Assembly: GCF_047663525.1 (NCBI RefSeq)
Contig: NC_092588.1
Coordinates: 101,513,001 to 101,577,000, forward strand
Length of the DNA stretch: 64,000 nucleotides
Source of the DNA: Anas platyrhynchos
Taxonomy: Eukaryota; Chordata; Aves; Anseriformes; Anatidae
Direction: 5' to 3'
The position numbers were made by a program, and so were the translations under genes. Below, piece by piece: positions 49,601-63,104 of this stretch (the first letter of the stretch is position 1; every line of letters begins with the position of its first letter). The notes below the pieces were generated by a model. It did no database searches, had not been told where the DNA came from, and saw nothing but the letters and a program-made list of their open reading frames with translations.

Positions 49601-51785
49601 GCTTATTTGTGTTATCCTTGCTCACTTTGTGCAGCTCCACAGCTGCAGTGAGAACTAACTCAGCTAGTTAAGTTGTTCCCTTAGCATCTCAAGGGCATGC
49701 TGATGGGTTAAAGTATTCTGTGTTGGTAGAGAGGGCATCCCTTAGTGTCCTCCTCAACACTGAGGGACATCCAATGTGGGTAATGTAAGAGCTTACTCAA
49801 GGGAGAAAATATAAATGCTTCTTGCAGGGAAACATCTGGAAGTGGTCTGAGTGCTTTTCAGCAGGCTGCAAATGCCCATCTTGTTTTTCTTAGAAAGGGT
49901 ACAGAAATCAAGAAGTCCTGGGAACAGGGGCTGGGTAGGAGAGGAAGATGGCAGCTGGGTCAGAAAGAGCTCTGGTGTTTGTTCCTTACCAACCTATGTT
50001 TCTGTAAGGATCAAGCTAGTGTTTGGGGCAAGGGAAGATGTGTTTTTCTGACAAAACACAATGTCCAGAGTTGACAGGGAAAGAAACGCTCCCAGGAAAT
50101 CTTTTTCAACTCCAAAAGGCTCATAAGCCTCTCTTCCTTTCAGATAGTGAAAATGAAATGGGACTGTCAAAGTACTGCTAAATCAAGCACTTGTGAAACT
50201 GAGTCAGCTCCAGAAGTCATGAGTGATTTTAAAAATATACACATTTTCTCCCCATCCTGGTTTTGTCTTAATTTGGGTTTCAGACCTCAAGTCATATTCG
50301 TCTTGTCCCTCCTGCAGATAAGGGAGAAAAAATATTAGGAACAAAGAGGATATTTTCACAGCAAGAGCTGTGGCTTTAATAAAAATGCAAATATTAAGGA
50401 CATGTAGACTGTAAGAGTTAGCAACACAGATATAAACTGTATATGTAAGTATATATCTATAGCGTCAAGTACAGAATAAAGCTGTCCAGGTTAGTTGGCA
50501 TGGAGAAATGGCATGCTTTCCTAAACTAATCTTTCCTAAACTTTTGTCCCTGTGAAATTCTACTGAAGTAAAATTCTCAGATGATTTAATGGGACTGGAG
50601 AAGATGGGCTGGAAGAAGGCAGTGTATTTTTTCGTCACCTTGGAAATACATTACATACATGCAGGGGATGCACTCAGTAGGTTTTTTAAATAGACTTTAA
50701 ATCTACTTAAAGGTGAGCTGCAAGGAGGTTTAGAAGCTATTTTTAAAACAAGCTTTTTTACGTTGCATATCATGAGCTGTTGTCCAGCTAGTCACACATG
50801 CTTCACCTACATAGACTTTGTGAGGCTACCTACATCTCTGATAGGCCATGGCAATTCTGTTTTACCTGGAGGCCAAGTTAGGCTTTAGGAAGGGAGAAAA
50901 TAAATGCCTTTTGGTCTTTATGTATGTAATGCCTCATTCCTTTCTTTCAGCTGTTCATTATGGTACTTCCAGAGTTTATTCTGTGTTCCAAGGGTCTAGT
51001 TTTTATTCTCAAAGACTTGCGGCTGTTTCTTATGCCAGGTACACTTGTGGATAAGAAGTACTCTTAAGAGAAGTACTCAAGTCATGTAAATGGATCATTT
51101 ACCTTTGTTTTTAAAATTAATAATTTCCAACTCCTGACGATATTTGTGAATGCTTTATTTGCCAATACTTTGATATTCCATTTATTTTAATAGAAAAATC
51201 CTGGGGATTATTGCCCATGATCCCTTTGATAGCTGATTAAAAGTTCTGGATCTCTTTTGAATCAAACTGTGCGCTTCTACTTCATAAAATGCAAATAAAT
51301 TCATTTTCTCCTATTAAACTTTTTGCTGTTACCAATTTCATCTCATGCTGCTAAGTAAATAGGGGCACTGTCTGTGCATTTGTTCTACATCTGCTGGTAA
51401 GGCAATTGGAGAGCTTTGGTCATTATTTCACAAGGTCATCATAAGTCTATTTGATGAAGCCTAATATGGTCTTTCACAGAAGAAATAAAACCCAGAGGAT
51501 ACAACCTTGATCTTTAATTCATGCTCCTTTAGAAGGGAAAAGGAAGATTCTTCCTGCTCTTGAACACAAAACCTTTGCTAGCCTGGTAGATGGATGACAA
51601 ATTAATGTGGCAGACTGAGGTTTACTGACTGTGCAAGGCAGGCAGATTGCCACCTCCTATTTGCATGTTAGGCACCAAGATTAACACTGGGAGGCTGTCC
51701 ATCTTTGACTTAGTTTGACAATTATGCACAATATTGTTTTCTTTTAGCCAGGATTAAGGACCAGCTTCTCAAAAATGGAGAGGAA
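49601..51785. other. Intergenic DNA, no gene seen
   Basis: About 2.2 kb of unique AT-rich sequence with only short open frames. Confidence 0.55.
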
Positions 51786-52360
51786 CATAGAATTGAAATC
51801 ATTTAGGCTGGAAAGATCTAAGATTATGTAGTCCAACCTTTAACCTAGCACTGCCAAGCCCACCATTACACCATGTCACTAAGCTCTACATTAACACATC
51901 TTTCGAAGACCTCCAGGGATGGTGACTCAACCACTTCCCTGGGCAGACTATTTCAATATTTCACAACCCTTTCATCTGTTCATCTCAATGGGACAATTTA
52001 TCTGGGAGAAGGCTGTGAGTGACAGTATTAAAACTCTTGCTAAAATGCAGGGGGGGAAAAAAAGTTTCACTGCTATTCCTTTATCTGCTAAGCAGGTGAT
52101 CTCATAAGGATATCAAATTAGTGAGCCAGGACTTTCATGAAACCATCTTGGCTGGTTCTATGATTGCATTACCCTTTAAGTGCCTTTCGATGGCACCCAG
52201 GATAATCTCCATAATTTTTCCAGGTACTAAAATTAAACTACAAGAAGAGAATGAGAGAAGACCCTTGGAATTACAGACTTGTTAAAGTGGAATAATATTG
52301 GCGAGTTTCCAGTCAGCAACAACCTCCCAAGACTCTGATTTGTGTAAAATTGGTGCATTT
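51786..52360 (-). mobile_element. Old CR1 LINE fragment, minus orientation
   Basis: From the 3' tail at about 51786 the + strand shows diverged reverse-complement CR1 phrases: GGCTGGAAAGATCTAAGATT, AGTCCAACCT, GACCTCCAGGGATGGTGACTC and CACTTCCCTGGGCAG. More 5' CR1 sequence follows after a deletion (GTGAGCCAGGACTTTCATGA, CACCCAGGATAATCTCCATAA, TTTCCAGTCAGCAACAACCTCC). It is much more diverged than the copies at 42 kb and has no usable open frame. The 5' limit is approximate. Confidence 0.85.
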
Positions 52361-52445
52361 TGACTTCCATGGCTCCACTTTGAACTGGGGTGCATTAAAC
52401 ACAGCCGGCTGGTCAAAAGAAGTGGTTTCTCCCATTTTTTTTAGC

Positions 52446-52962
52446 ACTGGTGTGGCCTCACCTGGAGTATTGTGTGCAGTTCTGGGCTCCACAATTAAAA
52501 AAAAAAAAAGCTGTTAGATACTTGAATATGTCCAGAGGAGGGCCAAAAAGCTGGAAGGCATGTCCTATGAGGAGAGGTAGAGAACATGGGGTTTGTCAAG
52601 CTTGGCGAAAAGGAGCTTGAGGACTGACTACATTGCTTTCTTACAGCGTCCTGGGGAGGGAAAATGGAGGAGCTGCTGATCTCTTCTCCCTGGTAACTGA
52701 TGCTAAAATATGTGGGAATGGCTCAAAGCTGCGCCAGGGTAGGTTCAGACTAGGTGTTAGAAAAAAAATATTTACTGAGAAGGCAGTTAGACACTGGAAC
52801 AAGCTTCCTAGAGAGGTGGTTGATGCCCTGTGCATGTCTGTGTTTAAGAAGCATTTGAATAATGCTCCTGATGATAAGCTTTAATTTTGGGTCAGCCCTG
52901 ACGTAATCTGATGGTTGGACTCCATGATCTGGGTAGGGCCCTTCCAGCTAAAACTATTCTGC
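52446..52962 (+). mobile_element. Old CR1 LINE fragment, plus orientation
   Basis: It starts with GTGGCCTCACCTGGAGTATT and TGTGCAGTTCTGGGCTCCAC, the conserved block before the CR1 reverse-transcriptase end. An internal A13 run at about 52499 has expanded within it. The open frame at 52633-52884 still shows [14 protein letters not shown] and [11 protein letters not shown], the conserved C-terminal region. The 3' part TTGGACTCCATGATCTGGGTAG runs to about 52962. It faces the minus-oriented CR1 that ends about 85 bp upstream. Confidence 0.9.
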
Positions 52963-55013
52963 TTGACCTGGAGGTACCCGTCAGGACGTTAAGTGCAGAG
53001 CTGAGCCCCACATCCTGCAGCTTGGGTGCTTTGCTTATCTTAACTGGCTGGCAGTCCCTAAGTAATCATAGCCACAGCTCTCCCTTCTCCAAAAGCTGCT
53101 TCTCTCCCTTGTGAAAGGTAGGGAGAGAGGTGCTAGTGGGAGGGAAATACAAGTGAGAAGTTATGACTAATCCCTTGATTATGACACCCACCGAGCAGCC
53201 TTGGTTTCAATCCCAGCTCCCAGAACTACTTTGCTCTAAAATGTTAATTGGTAAAGCACAATCCTGGCTGAGGCTGCTGCACGGGTCTTCTCAGAGCTCA
53301 GTGCACCCAACCCACTGTCACAGGCTCTCTTTCTGGCCCTGGGACTCTGCACTTCTCACTGCACAGCAATGCAGCTTCCTTAGGAGGAATGGGCTGCTCC
53401 CCTGTCCCCATCCCCTCTTTGCCAGTACTGCTAAGCTGCAGCTTGGGTCAAGGTGGCTGGAAGTGCTGCCAGAAAAAAGTCAAAGGAACCTGTTTGCAGG
53501 GTCAGTGCTAAACCCTCTGGGTGTTTTATGAAAGGCATCAGCCTTGCTGCTGAAATACCCGTGGATTTCTGCAAGAAGCCTCAGATCCTCTTGGGTTAGA
53601 CACCTTCTGGGGGTTGAATTTTTCAGGACTGACCTGTCTTGGTTGCTAGACTTGTGCTGTATCCTGTTTTGCATTTGATCTTAAAGGTTTTTTCTCACCG
53701 ATCATGTTACTTAAAATCCAGTGCTATCACTAGTTTTTTTGTTTTTTGTTTTTTTTTTTTTTTCTACTACTCGAGGTGAAGAAGCATCAGAATTAAGGCA
53801 TGCAAGTATAACTCTGAATTCTGCACTGGACTGAAGTGACAAATGTGAGTCATAGCCAAGAAAGTTGGTCAGGCTTTCAGATCGATATCTGTGTGAGCAT
53901 ATGCATTTAAAAAAAATCACTTGTGTGACTTTCTCTAGAGTTTTAGGATCAATTTTAACTAAAGCCTGTAAATAGAACAAGGTAGCTGTAAATGAAGGTG
54001 AAATTTCTGAGGTGGTTCTAGGAGGCATCAGAAGGAATTTGCTGATTGAGTGAGGAGCTGTAGTGCTAGGCCATCCTTCCCCTTTCTGTTGAGCTGTGTC
54101 TTAGTTTACAGTCCCAAAAGTTTGCCTGAGTTGCATAGACTTCTTGTTGACCTGTTTGCTCCAGTCGCCCTGACTGATTCACTTAAATTATTAATGTATC
54201 AATTACAGAGAAAATACCCTAATTTAAAAATCTCTCACTATCTGAATATTAGGAAAATTGTAGGTAGAATCGAAAAACTTGCGGTATGCCATGGTGGGGT
54301 TCTCATGGAAGGCATTATCAACATTTGACAAGTAATAGACATAATGAATAGTGAGCACCACTTGTCAATTGGTTCACAACCCTTGATAATGTCTTCCTTA
54401 GAGTGGTTACCAGTAATACTTCATGCCAGTGCTCATAATGAGGTTGCATGCCATGTTGCTTGTCTTAGAGTGTTTAAAAATCAAATTATTTGGGCAAGAT
54501 TGTTGTCGATTGTTATAAATGTACTGGTTGGTGAGGGGGCTTAGGTCTCTTGGGAGACATACCTCTGGGGCTTCTGGGTTGCATCTTAAATAACAACAAA
54601 TCTTTGTGATAAGTAGTTAGATCACTTCCTAGGTTATTTGAATTTTGGTAGTGATGAGGATTGATTAAATGAGCTACAATCACTTTAAATGTACAAGTAT
54701 TTTTTTTTCCATTAATTCAGAAAATCTTTTTAAAGATATAATTTATATTTTAATGAAAGACAAATTGCTGATAACTAGTTTTTCAGGCCCTCAAAGTTTT
54801 TTTCTCACAGTAAGGGAAAGACTGGTCTTTATTTGCTCTGCAGCATTTTGCACCTATGGGTTCCTGTCCTGTAATCAGAGTTCACATTCCCTATAAGTGA
54901 AAAGGATATTTCTTACTATCTCATGACTTCAAGAAACAAACTTTTGGAAAGGCTGAAACTCTTCAGTCTAGTGAGAAATGCAGGTACTGGAAACAGGATA
55001 GTAACTATTTAAA
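52963..55013. other. Intergenic DNA, no gene seen
   Basis: Contains a T/G tract (53734-53763). An open frame of 122 codons (53163-53531) has no recognised domain; a phrase near 53205 vaguely resembles MIR but is too short to call. Confidence 0.5.
53734..53763. repeat. T-rich tract with two G interruptions
   Basis: T7, G, T6, G, then T15. Confidence 0.88.
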
Positions 55014-55099
55014 GCGGAGGACTTGTTAGTGTTAGGTCAGAGGTTGGACTCGATGATCTTGAGGTCTCTTCCAACCTAGACAATTCTGTGATTCTGTGT
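55014..55099 (+). mobile_element. CR1 LINE 3'-end fragment, plus orientation, about 86 bp
   Basis: Only the last part of the 3' UTR is present: GAGGACTTGTTAGTGTTAGG, GGTTGGACTCGATGATCTTG, TCTCTTCCAACCTAGA and the terminal ATTCTGTG repeats. It is nearly identical to the 3' end of the copy at 42706-43144, so it belongs to the same subfamily and is an extreme 5' truncation. Confidence 0.93.
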
Positions 55100-56752
55100 T
55101 TCTGTACAAAACAGCAACAAAGAACCTCACCCTGAAAGCCACTTTACCCGCAAACACAGCCTCTCCTCCTCCTGGGAGGGGCTCGCTTCTGCCTTGTGGG
55201 TGTGAGCTGTTACTGCATGCTTTAGCTCAAGGAGGTCACTAATACGTGCCCCTCTCCCTGACCACTGCCTGCTGTCTGAAACCTGTGATGATGTATATTG
55301 TCCTCAAGGATGTATTGCTGCTGTCCAACTTGCTCAACATCAGTCAATGCTTACCATTTTTCAATTGCTGTTTTAGCTTGTGTTAAATTTTGACTGACTG
55401 AAAACTAGAGAAGCAGATAAGGCTTTCTGATAAGAGCAGGCTTGTTCTTTTTAACTGCAGATGATCGCAAGGCTTTAAATCATTCATGTGAAGAGCTGTG
55501 TTCAGTAAATCTCTATAGATGGCTTTTGTAATAGAGGCAGTCTGCTAGAGCAATTCATGGCGCTCAGAGCCAGCAGCGCTTCTGTGAAGTGATCGTGTAT
55601 CATAGCTGTACTTCTGGTGCTTGTGATGACCTCTTATGAGCAAACTGTAAACTGAACTCCAATTCCTTTTCATGTATCTCACTGTCATCCATTCTTTTTA
55701 GTAAAATGGATGGTATTTCTGAACAGACTTTCCTATCACCTTGGGCACTTTTCAGATAAAAAAGATCTACATTTGATAAATGTATTAATTTCCAATAATA
55801 TGCTTAAAAATTTCATCTTCAGGTTTAGGTCAAATTGCTATTTGACCAAGCTTATAGCTACTGTAAACCTTTATATTCTTTCCCCAGGACTGAATCACCT
55901 TAGAGCATCATGTCTGCATCTAGCCTAGCACTACAGGGAACTTCATGCTGAAACCTCTTAAGCTTATTCAAGTGCTTCAGTATAATTTTTATAGAAATCT
56001 AGTAAAATTGAAATAACGTGTAGTTCACTTTGTTATGAAAGTCTTGCTAAACTTCTACTGGGATTAAAACAAACTGGCAACTTAATCATTCTCTTTAGTA
56101 GCACTTATGAAAATTGTTCTCCTGTGGTTAATCTAGCTGCTTTTGAAGGCTGCAGAGCTGTCCTCAAGAGAATTTTAAAATGCGATTTATTTCTATCCAC
56201 TATTATTATTCCAGTGTATGTATCTTAAAATTTCTACTTGTTATTGCTTAATGACACTTAGAAATCATTTTAAATAGTCTTACAGTGGGAGAATGAAGAT
56301 GTTTATTTCTCTGGCTCTCCACAGTGAACAGCAGGAGGATGAGGCTTGGCCTACCAGCCATGTAGTTCAGCAAAGCTGGCAAGAGTAGACATCAGGCCTG
56401 GCAGTCACCAAGCTGGAAACTGATGGAAGTCTGGCAAGTACTCTATGAAAATATGGCTAAGTGTTTGCCTGGATCTCATAGTCCTTGCTAGGAATGAGTT
56501 ATCAGTCATTAGAGGCCAGTTGTTGGATTAGATGACCCTGATCTAATCTTGGAGAGCTAGCACTGAACAGGGGACCTGGCTGGACAAAAGGATGCAGCAA
56601 CCCATGAAGTAATGACTTAGGACCTGGTGCTGTGCAGGGTGTGAGGCAAGCTCAACCAGCTGAATACAAGTTTCAGCTGCTGCTATCAAAAGAGCTTCTT
56701 CAGCTTGCCTGGAAAATAACAATAAAACCAAGGACTATTCAGTGAGGATAGA

Positions 56753-56780
56753 GCAACTGCTATGCTGCAACTGCTATGCT
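56753..56780. repeat. 14-bp perfect tandem duplication
   Basis: GCAACTGCTATGCT occurs twice in a row, at 56753-56766 and 56767-56780. Confidence 0.9.
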
Positions 56781-59700
56781 GGCAAGGGTGTTCCTGCCAT
56801 TCAAGCATGTCAAAACCTAGGATGCCCTTCCAAAGGATGCTAAGGAACTGGCAGTTGAAGTCCTAGAAAGTAAAAATCATGGTAAGAGTCCTGGAGCTTA
56901 GTGTCTTTGGCCCAGCAAAAGTTAACAGGAACCAAACCTAGGCTTAGAAGGCTCTTCAATCTGGTGAACAAGAGCATGACAAATAGCAGCAGCAGTAGAA
57001 GCTGAATGACTTCTGATTCTGAATGTCTTTGATACCAGGCAGTTACCTTTCAACTACTGTTGTCAATTCTGTTGTCAGGCATTTTTAAGTGAAGAATGAA
57101 TGAAAGATTAATTCAAACATGAAGTAATTCAATGAAGTCCTGTGGCCTGCTATGCAGGAGGTCAAGTGAGATGCTTAAAGATCTTAAAATACATGTAGAG
57201 GCCTAGCTCAGCACATGTGGACTTAACTGACCATGTGAGTGTTCCTCATCTGTTTCATTGGCAAGTGAATTATTTGAAACTACCTTCAGCACTATTGCAT
57301 GGGAGATGGACAAGGAACTTGTACCACTCAGAACAGCTGTAAGCAGTCTGAGAGGCTATTAGTTTTCCTGTTTCTCTTGTACTTTGCTTCTCCTGGCAGC
57401 AACTCAGTTTGAAATGGAGGCTAGATCTCCTACTGAATCCTTTCCTCTCAGGGCCCCTCCTATGCTCTAAGGAGATATCAAAATATATGTAAGTCTATAG
57501 TTCAAAAATCAAAAGGTTGGGGCTCATGATCAGGCACAAAAATTTTTGACATCTAATGCTTTATTCGGATAAGGAAGACAGTAGAACAGAAGGAAGAAAT
57601 CCTTATAGAATTGGTATTGCAAGAGAAATACTGCTCAGGTATTTCCCTGGAGACTTTTCTGGAACCATCAGAAGCAGTCAAAAAAAAATATTAAAAATCA
57701 GTTGTTAGGAATGGATAGGAAATGAGCTGTGAGAACAAACTGAGCAAACATTGTGCTACCAATTTGAAGTGTGCCTGCAGACTGTGTGCAGATCTTGACT
57801 CCCTCTCTGAGAAGACCATTGTTAGAAAAAGTATGGAGAAGGTTCTTCAGGGTTGCTAGAGAATTACTTCCATATGTGGGATGTGAAAATTTTCAGCTTT
57901 CTCACTGAATGTGGTAAAGATTTGGTCATGGGTGGATAGAAGAGAGTCAGTAGGGAATGTGTCCTTATGTCTGACATCAAGCTCTTCTACTAATATCAGG
58001 AAATGCCTTCAGAAAGGAAAATGCCTGAGCATCTGCCACTGTTGAAAAACAAGGGACAGGGCTAGGTAGATCTTGTTTGTCCCAATGTGTTAGTTCTCAG
58101 GATCGTAACAGAATATACATGTTCCCAGCATGCCTGGGTGATGTCAGAAGTACAGGATAGCTTCTTACAGGTTGCAATATCTTCTTCTACAGATAATGTA
58201 TGAATTACTTCAGGAAAAGGGTGACATGCAGAAATGTTCCCGTTTGAATGGGGTACATTTCTTAAATTTATTAAATTTCTTCTTAAATATTTCCTTTTTC
58301 AATAAAAACAATTTCCTGAATAACTAATTTTTTTTCAAATGTGACTCTTAAATGCAATTAACTGTTCTTGAAAATAGGTTTTGGTCTGCATTGTCTGTAA
58401 TGCTGTGATGTATCCTACGAAGTCTGCATCTGAACCAAGATCAATTTCTTTGATTCTTCTATTTAAATCAAAGTAAGAAGACAGTTTCTTGGCTAATATT
58501 TATCATTAATTCTGTTAAAATCAATGAACCACTTGCAGAGCTGGCCCAACATGCACAAAGCATCATGGTAGTCTTCCAAATGAGTTTTCTGGATTTCTTG
58601 GTAAAATTACTCATCCTGCCAAATTTCTCCTGATTTTGAACTGCTTTATTCTTTTGCATTGCTAGTTTTGTGTATTTTGTCCTGAGGGCTGGGTCAGCAC
58701 AGTTGCTCCCCATCTTTGCTGTTCTCAAGTGCAGTTCTTTATATTGGCATCATCTTTGGTGCTTAGAACAAAAGTGTTCATAAAATGAAAATGTGCTTGG
58801 GAGAGAGTGGAGAAATATGAAGACTTTTTGTAACAGTTTAAATTGTATTTCTTTATATTGTATAAGTTGTATTCTTTATATTGTAGAAAAAGTAGTTGTC
58901 TGTTCCATTCTTTACTGCCACCCAGAAAAGGACACCTTTCTAATGGCAGTTCTCAACTCAGCCCAGCGATCAAGTCTCTTACTTCATCCCCCAAAAGGAG
59001 AAGATTCAACACAACTGAGTGCTGAACCAGCACACCCTATCACTTAGTTCCCACTGATAACTGCAAATGTCAGAATAAATCTCTCTTCTCTTATGAAACA
59101 ACTTCTGGCGTAAAAGTTCCCCAAACCAATTGCATAAGTATGCATGGAAATCCTATGTTTTTTATTAATCAACCTCTTGTACTTAACAGCTGAATTGGAG
59201 TTCCTGAACTACAAAAAAAGAGCCCTTGGAAGCTCACAGCTACTGTCAGTGCTGTGAAAGCCACAAAAAGGTCACTGCCTTGCATAGCTGTACTCGTTCC
59301 AGGAAGCAATGCTTTTGGGGTTGCATATTTTTAGACATGACCAGAAACAAAGCCTCATGCCATAGAAGAAAACAAGATTACAGTAATGAGTGATCAAACG
59401 GCGGTTAAACTAATGTGCTTCTTTAACCTTGTGCTTGTATGCTTAATCAAACAACACTTACTGCTGCTACATTTTTAATCAGTGGTGAGATCTAGCTGTA
59501 TGAATCTGTCCCAAGTTAATGATATGTATTGTTAAAAATCACTGGACCATTCCATACCTGCTACAAATCTGCCACAGGTAATAGAAGATAGTGCTAGGCT
59601 AATGGAGGCGAGAACCTAATCTACTGATTATCTAAACTACACATTTTCCTCCCCCTGCCATCCAACCTATGTAAGTGATGCCAAGGAGGGAAATACCTAA

Positions 59701-61507
59701 TCCCACCTTTCCATGCAGCTAAGTGGGATGATTTTCGTTACCACCTAGTAGGCTTGCAGGGAGACTTGTAAGACTCATCACAGGCAATGAAGTAGCATTG
59801 CAAATATCTGTAATATATGGGAGGTAAGGCTAAATGATGAGAATATTTTGCCTAAAGAAGGAAATAGCATGATGTATCATCTGCAAGCGATTAAAATGGT
59901 GGGTGGTTCTTTCAGACGGCTTCTATTTCGAGAAGTGTCTGTCTCAGTACCTGTGTTTTGTATTGAGTGTTGCATGTTTTCATGCTCAGATGAAAGGAAT
60001 CCTTGAAAGTATCTCACAGGATATGCAGAATCACTAGTGGTCTTGAAACAAAGTTCTCACAATGTTGTTTTAAAGAACAACACTTTGTAAATTGCTAGAA
60101 TGAAAAGACACCACTTTTCAGCTGGTTGGTGCCATTCCAAAAAACTGAGTATCAGTCCCATTGAAATCAGATGTGATGCCACATCCATCGAGAAGCTGCA
60201 GTAGGGTTCCTATAGGAATAGGCCAAAAAGTTGGGGCATCACACTGCATTTAGTACTATTTCAACAGAATGCCTGCCAAATGTGCAAGTACAGACATATC
60301 TATGACAGGGACAGTATCTGTCTTACAGTGGCTGCACGTCCTACTTCTGTATTTGACCGTGAGGAGGTTTTCAGAGACAAGAGGCTTCAAAAATAGCAAT
60401 TGGCCCAAAGAGGGACAGTAAATATCCTTGAATCTAAAAGGTAGCTAGCACTGCAGAGATGCAGGCTGTATCTTAGTGCTCTGAAAAATATTTATCCTGG
60501 AGCTATTGGTGTGGCTCAGAGGTGTGAGAAGAACTTGTGACTTGTTACAGCAGCTCTTGTCAAAACAGATTACCCGTGGCTCTTTCACGTTTGTACACTT
60601 TCTGTAGGCAGCAAGCAGCAAAACTCACTTGAACTGCTGTAAGGAACAATAGACCTTATAGTGTTAAGGCTGCATCCAGACTTATTCAGGCATAAACCTC
60701 AGCAGAGTTCCCCATCCAGAGCTTAGAACGCTATTCTCATACATGTCTCCATTGATTTATCCTGTACTGCAGTGGGATGGAGGCCCTAATGCCATTATTT
60801 CCCAGAAGGCTGCATACGTGTTGTTTTTATGGTGATCCTGAGGAGCCTTTCCCAGGTGGGAAGGGCAGTTCGGCTCCCACACTGCAGTCCAGAGGTGTGC
60901 TTACACAAAAGCCTGGTATCTTGTGTTCCCTCTGGGGATGGAGTAGCTGTGGCATTTTGTGAAGAGGTTCTGGGACTACTGAAGACCTGATACTTTCAGG
61001 CTGTCTGCACTTCGAATGTGGTGGTCAAAGCTGTCTGCACTTGTAGGTGTCACTAGCTGAAGTAATCCATATCCCTTCACACAGCAGGTGCTTGCTCACA
61101 CAGTTTGGTATGGTGTGGGCAAATGGATTAAAGTTTATCAAATTCTCAAGAGACAGATGTGATGGGACATAGATCTGAAATTAAATGCTAGGACTGGAAA
61201 TATTTGGCTTGTCAGATACCCCACCCTTAAGACCCTGAGAAAACAACCTGGCTCACAAATTGCATTTTTCTTCTAACCATGTACTATAGGAGCTGCTACG
61301 TATAACCTAGCTTGCTTGTGCCTACAACTGTTTTATCCTGAAACCATGCATTGCCTTCTCATGTATCCCATGAGTTATGCTGTCTTCAGTTATGTTTAAT
61401 AAAAATGTTTTTGAAATGTCTTAGGATTCCCAGAAGGATGGGAATACCTTCCCATGCTTCGAGAGCATACCGCAATATTTGTGATTTGTCTTGTTATGGA
61501 TGTTGGT

Positions 61508-61530
61508 GTTTGTTTGTTTGTTTGTTTGTG
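61508..61530. repeat. (TTTG)n microsatellite
   Basis: Five to six tandem TTTG units without interruption. Confidence 0.9.
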
Positions 61531-63104
61531 GGTTTTGAAAGACATTTGCTCAAGAGCTGAATTCATTCTTGATGACGTATGGACAAAACTTACCTGCTGC
61601 ATTTATCAGCTAGTGCTGTACCTGAATACATTTAGCCTCGTGCCCCAAATACTGCGCTCTGAGTCAAGGCTGTCTAAACCAGATTAAACTAAATGCTAGT
61701 CCATCTGCTTAGCCTCTGCAGACAGAGTGGGATCTGCTCTGCATGTGCTCTAAACAATCTGGACATACCAAGACGTGATGCAAAAGGTCTGTGCTCCAAA
61801 GGCATTTTGCAGTGACTCAGCAGACCTCGTGTTACTCCAGCTTGGAGCTGGGTGGGTCTGGGCAGTCCTCTCCTGTTGCAGTGCTGAGCACCATGCCAAA
61901 CTTGAGCAAGGGCAAATCTGAGCAGGAGATCCCAAATCTGTGCCCAGTTCCTCATACAAAACACTCCGCATGCTTTGGGTTTGCAAAGCAGCTACTGACA
62001 TCCCTAGTTATTTAGTTTGCATTTGATAGAGCCCTGATTTAGTGCTTCAGTGTCCTCAAACTGTGGTACACTGTACTGTCATGTGTGATAGCTTTTCAAG
62101 AGGAAGAAGGGAAGGACAAAAGTCCTTCTCTCTGGTAAGCAAATTTGAAAGCAAATTCCAGGGCTGTTTCCTGAAGAGCTGAGATAAAGGATGAAGAAGC
62201 TGAGATTAAGTCTTTGACGATGACAAGGAGGGAGACTTATTGTGGAAAATCACTTAAATAAAGCTTGGGATTTTTTTCTAGCTAATAATAGTAGAAGCTA
62301 CTGGAGGCTTTCAATAGGCTGTTTGTATGATTTTCTCTGACAAACTGGCTGAGTGGTTATAGTATATGTTATGACAAATGTATTAAAGTAGTCATATGAT
62401 TCATTATTTTTACATGTCAGTACTACGATTGGTGGAAGAAAATCGCACTTCCATTAAATGAAGCTACATAAGGGACAAAATCTTACGCCCTGTATAATCT
62501 AGTGAGCAAACTAACAAATACTGATGGGGTCTATATGATGTGTATATCCTTCACTAGCAGAATTAAGAACTGTATACATTGGCTCCAATGAACCAATTAA
62601 CATTAAAACAAATGTTAGTGTGTTAAAAATGTAACACTAGGACATTAAAAACTCCCAAAGGGACTGGCAGTGTTTTTATTTGTTTGTTTTGTTTTTGAAA
62701 AGCAAGTGCAAACCTGGAAGTTTTCTATATTTGTTATCCATTTCAGTGGTGTTTTCAAGTCCCAGCTGCTGTAGCAGTGCTGTTCTTCAGTGCATCTGCA
62801 CTGGGCTAAATCCCACTCAATCACATCAGCAATACCACTGGCATCAATGAAGGACTTGTCCCACTAAACTGGTGTAGGATTTGCTTTTATTAAGACCATT
62901 TTACAACCTCTTGAAATACTACGTTGCAAGCTAGAACTAAATCTCCACATTTTGAGATGGTATGTGCTGAAGGAAGAGGCAGGGAAAGGAGGAAATACTT
63001 GTCTGGCTCTTGTCTTGAAGAGAATAGGCAATATTTTCAGAAGTTTTCAGCTGTCTGAGTTGAAATATTGTCTGAGGAAAATGACATCTCTGGGGAATTA
63101 GAGA

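Larger units (their letters stand above)
55100..63104. other. Intergenic DNA, no gene seen
   Basis: About 8 kb without a supported gene. It contains a 14-bp tandem duplication (56753-56780) and a TTTG microsatellite (61508-61530). Open frames are under 92 codons. No HECW1 coding exon was recognised. Confidence 0.55.

Noticed and set aside
52633..52884. 83-codon frame with RFRLGVRKK and [10 protein letters not shown]
   Set aside because: Not a host gene: it is the C-terminal remnant of the CR1 reverse transcriptase already annotated.
53163..53531. 122-codon open frame
   Set aside because: No recognised similarity; low-complexity Ser/Leu/Gln composition typical of chance frames.
56495..56540. 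GTTGGATTAGATGACCCTGAT, reminiscent of a CR1 3' end
   Set aside because: Only about 20 bases match and no terminal repeats follow; too short to claim.
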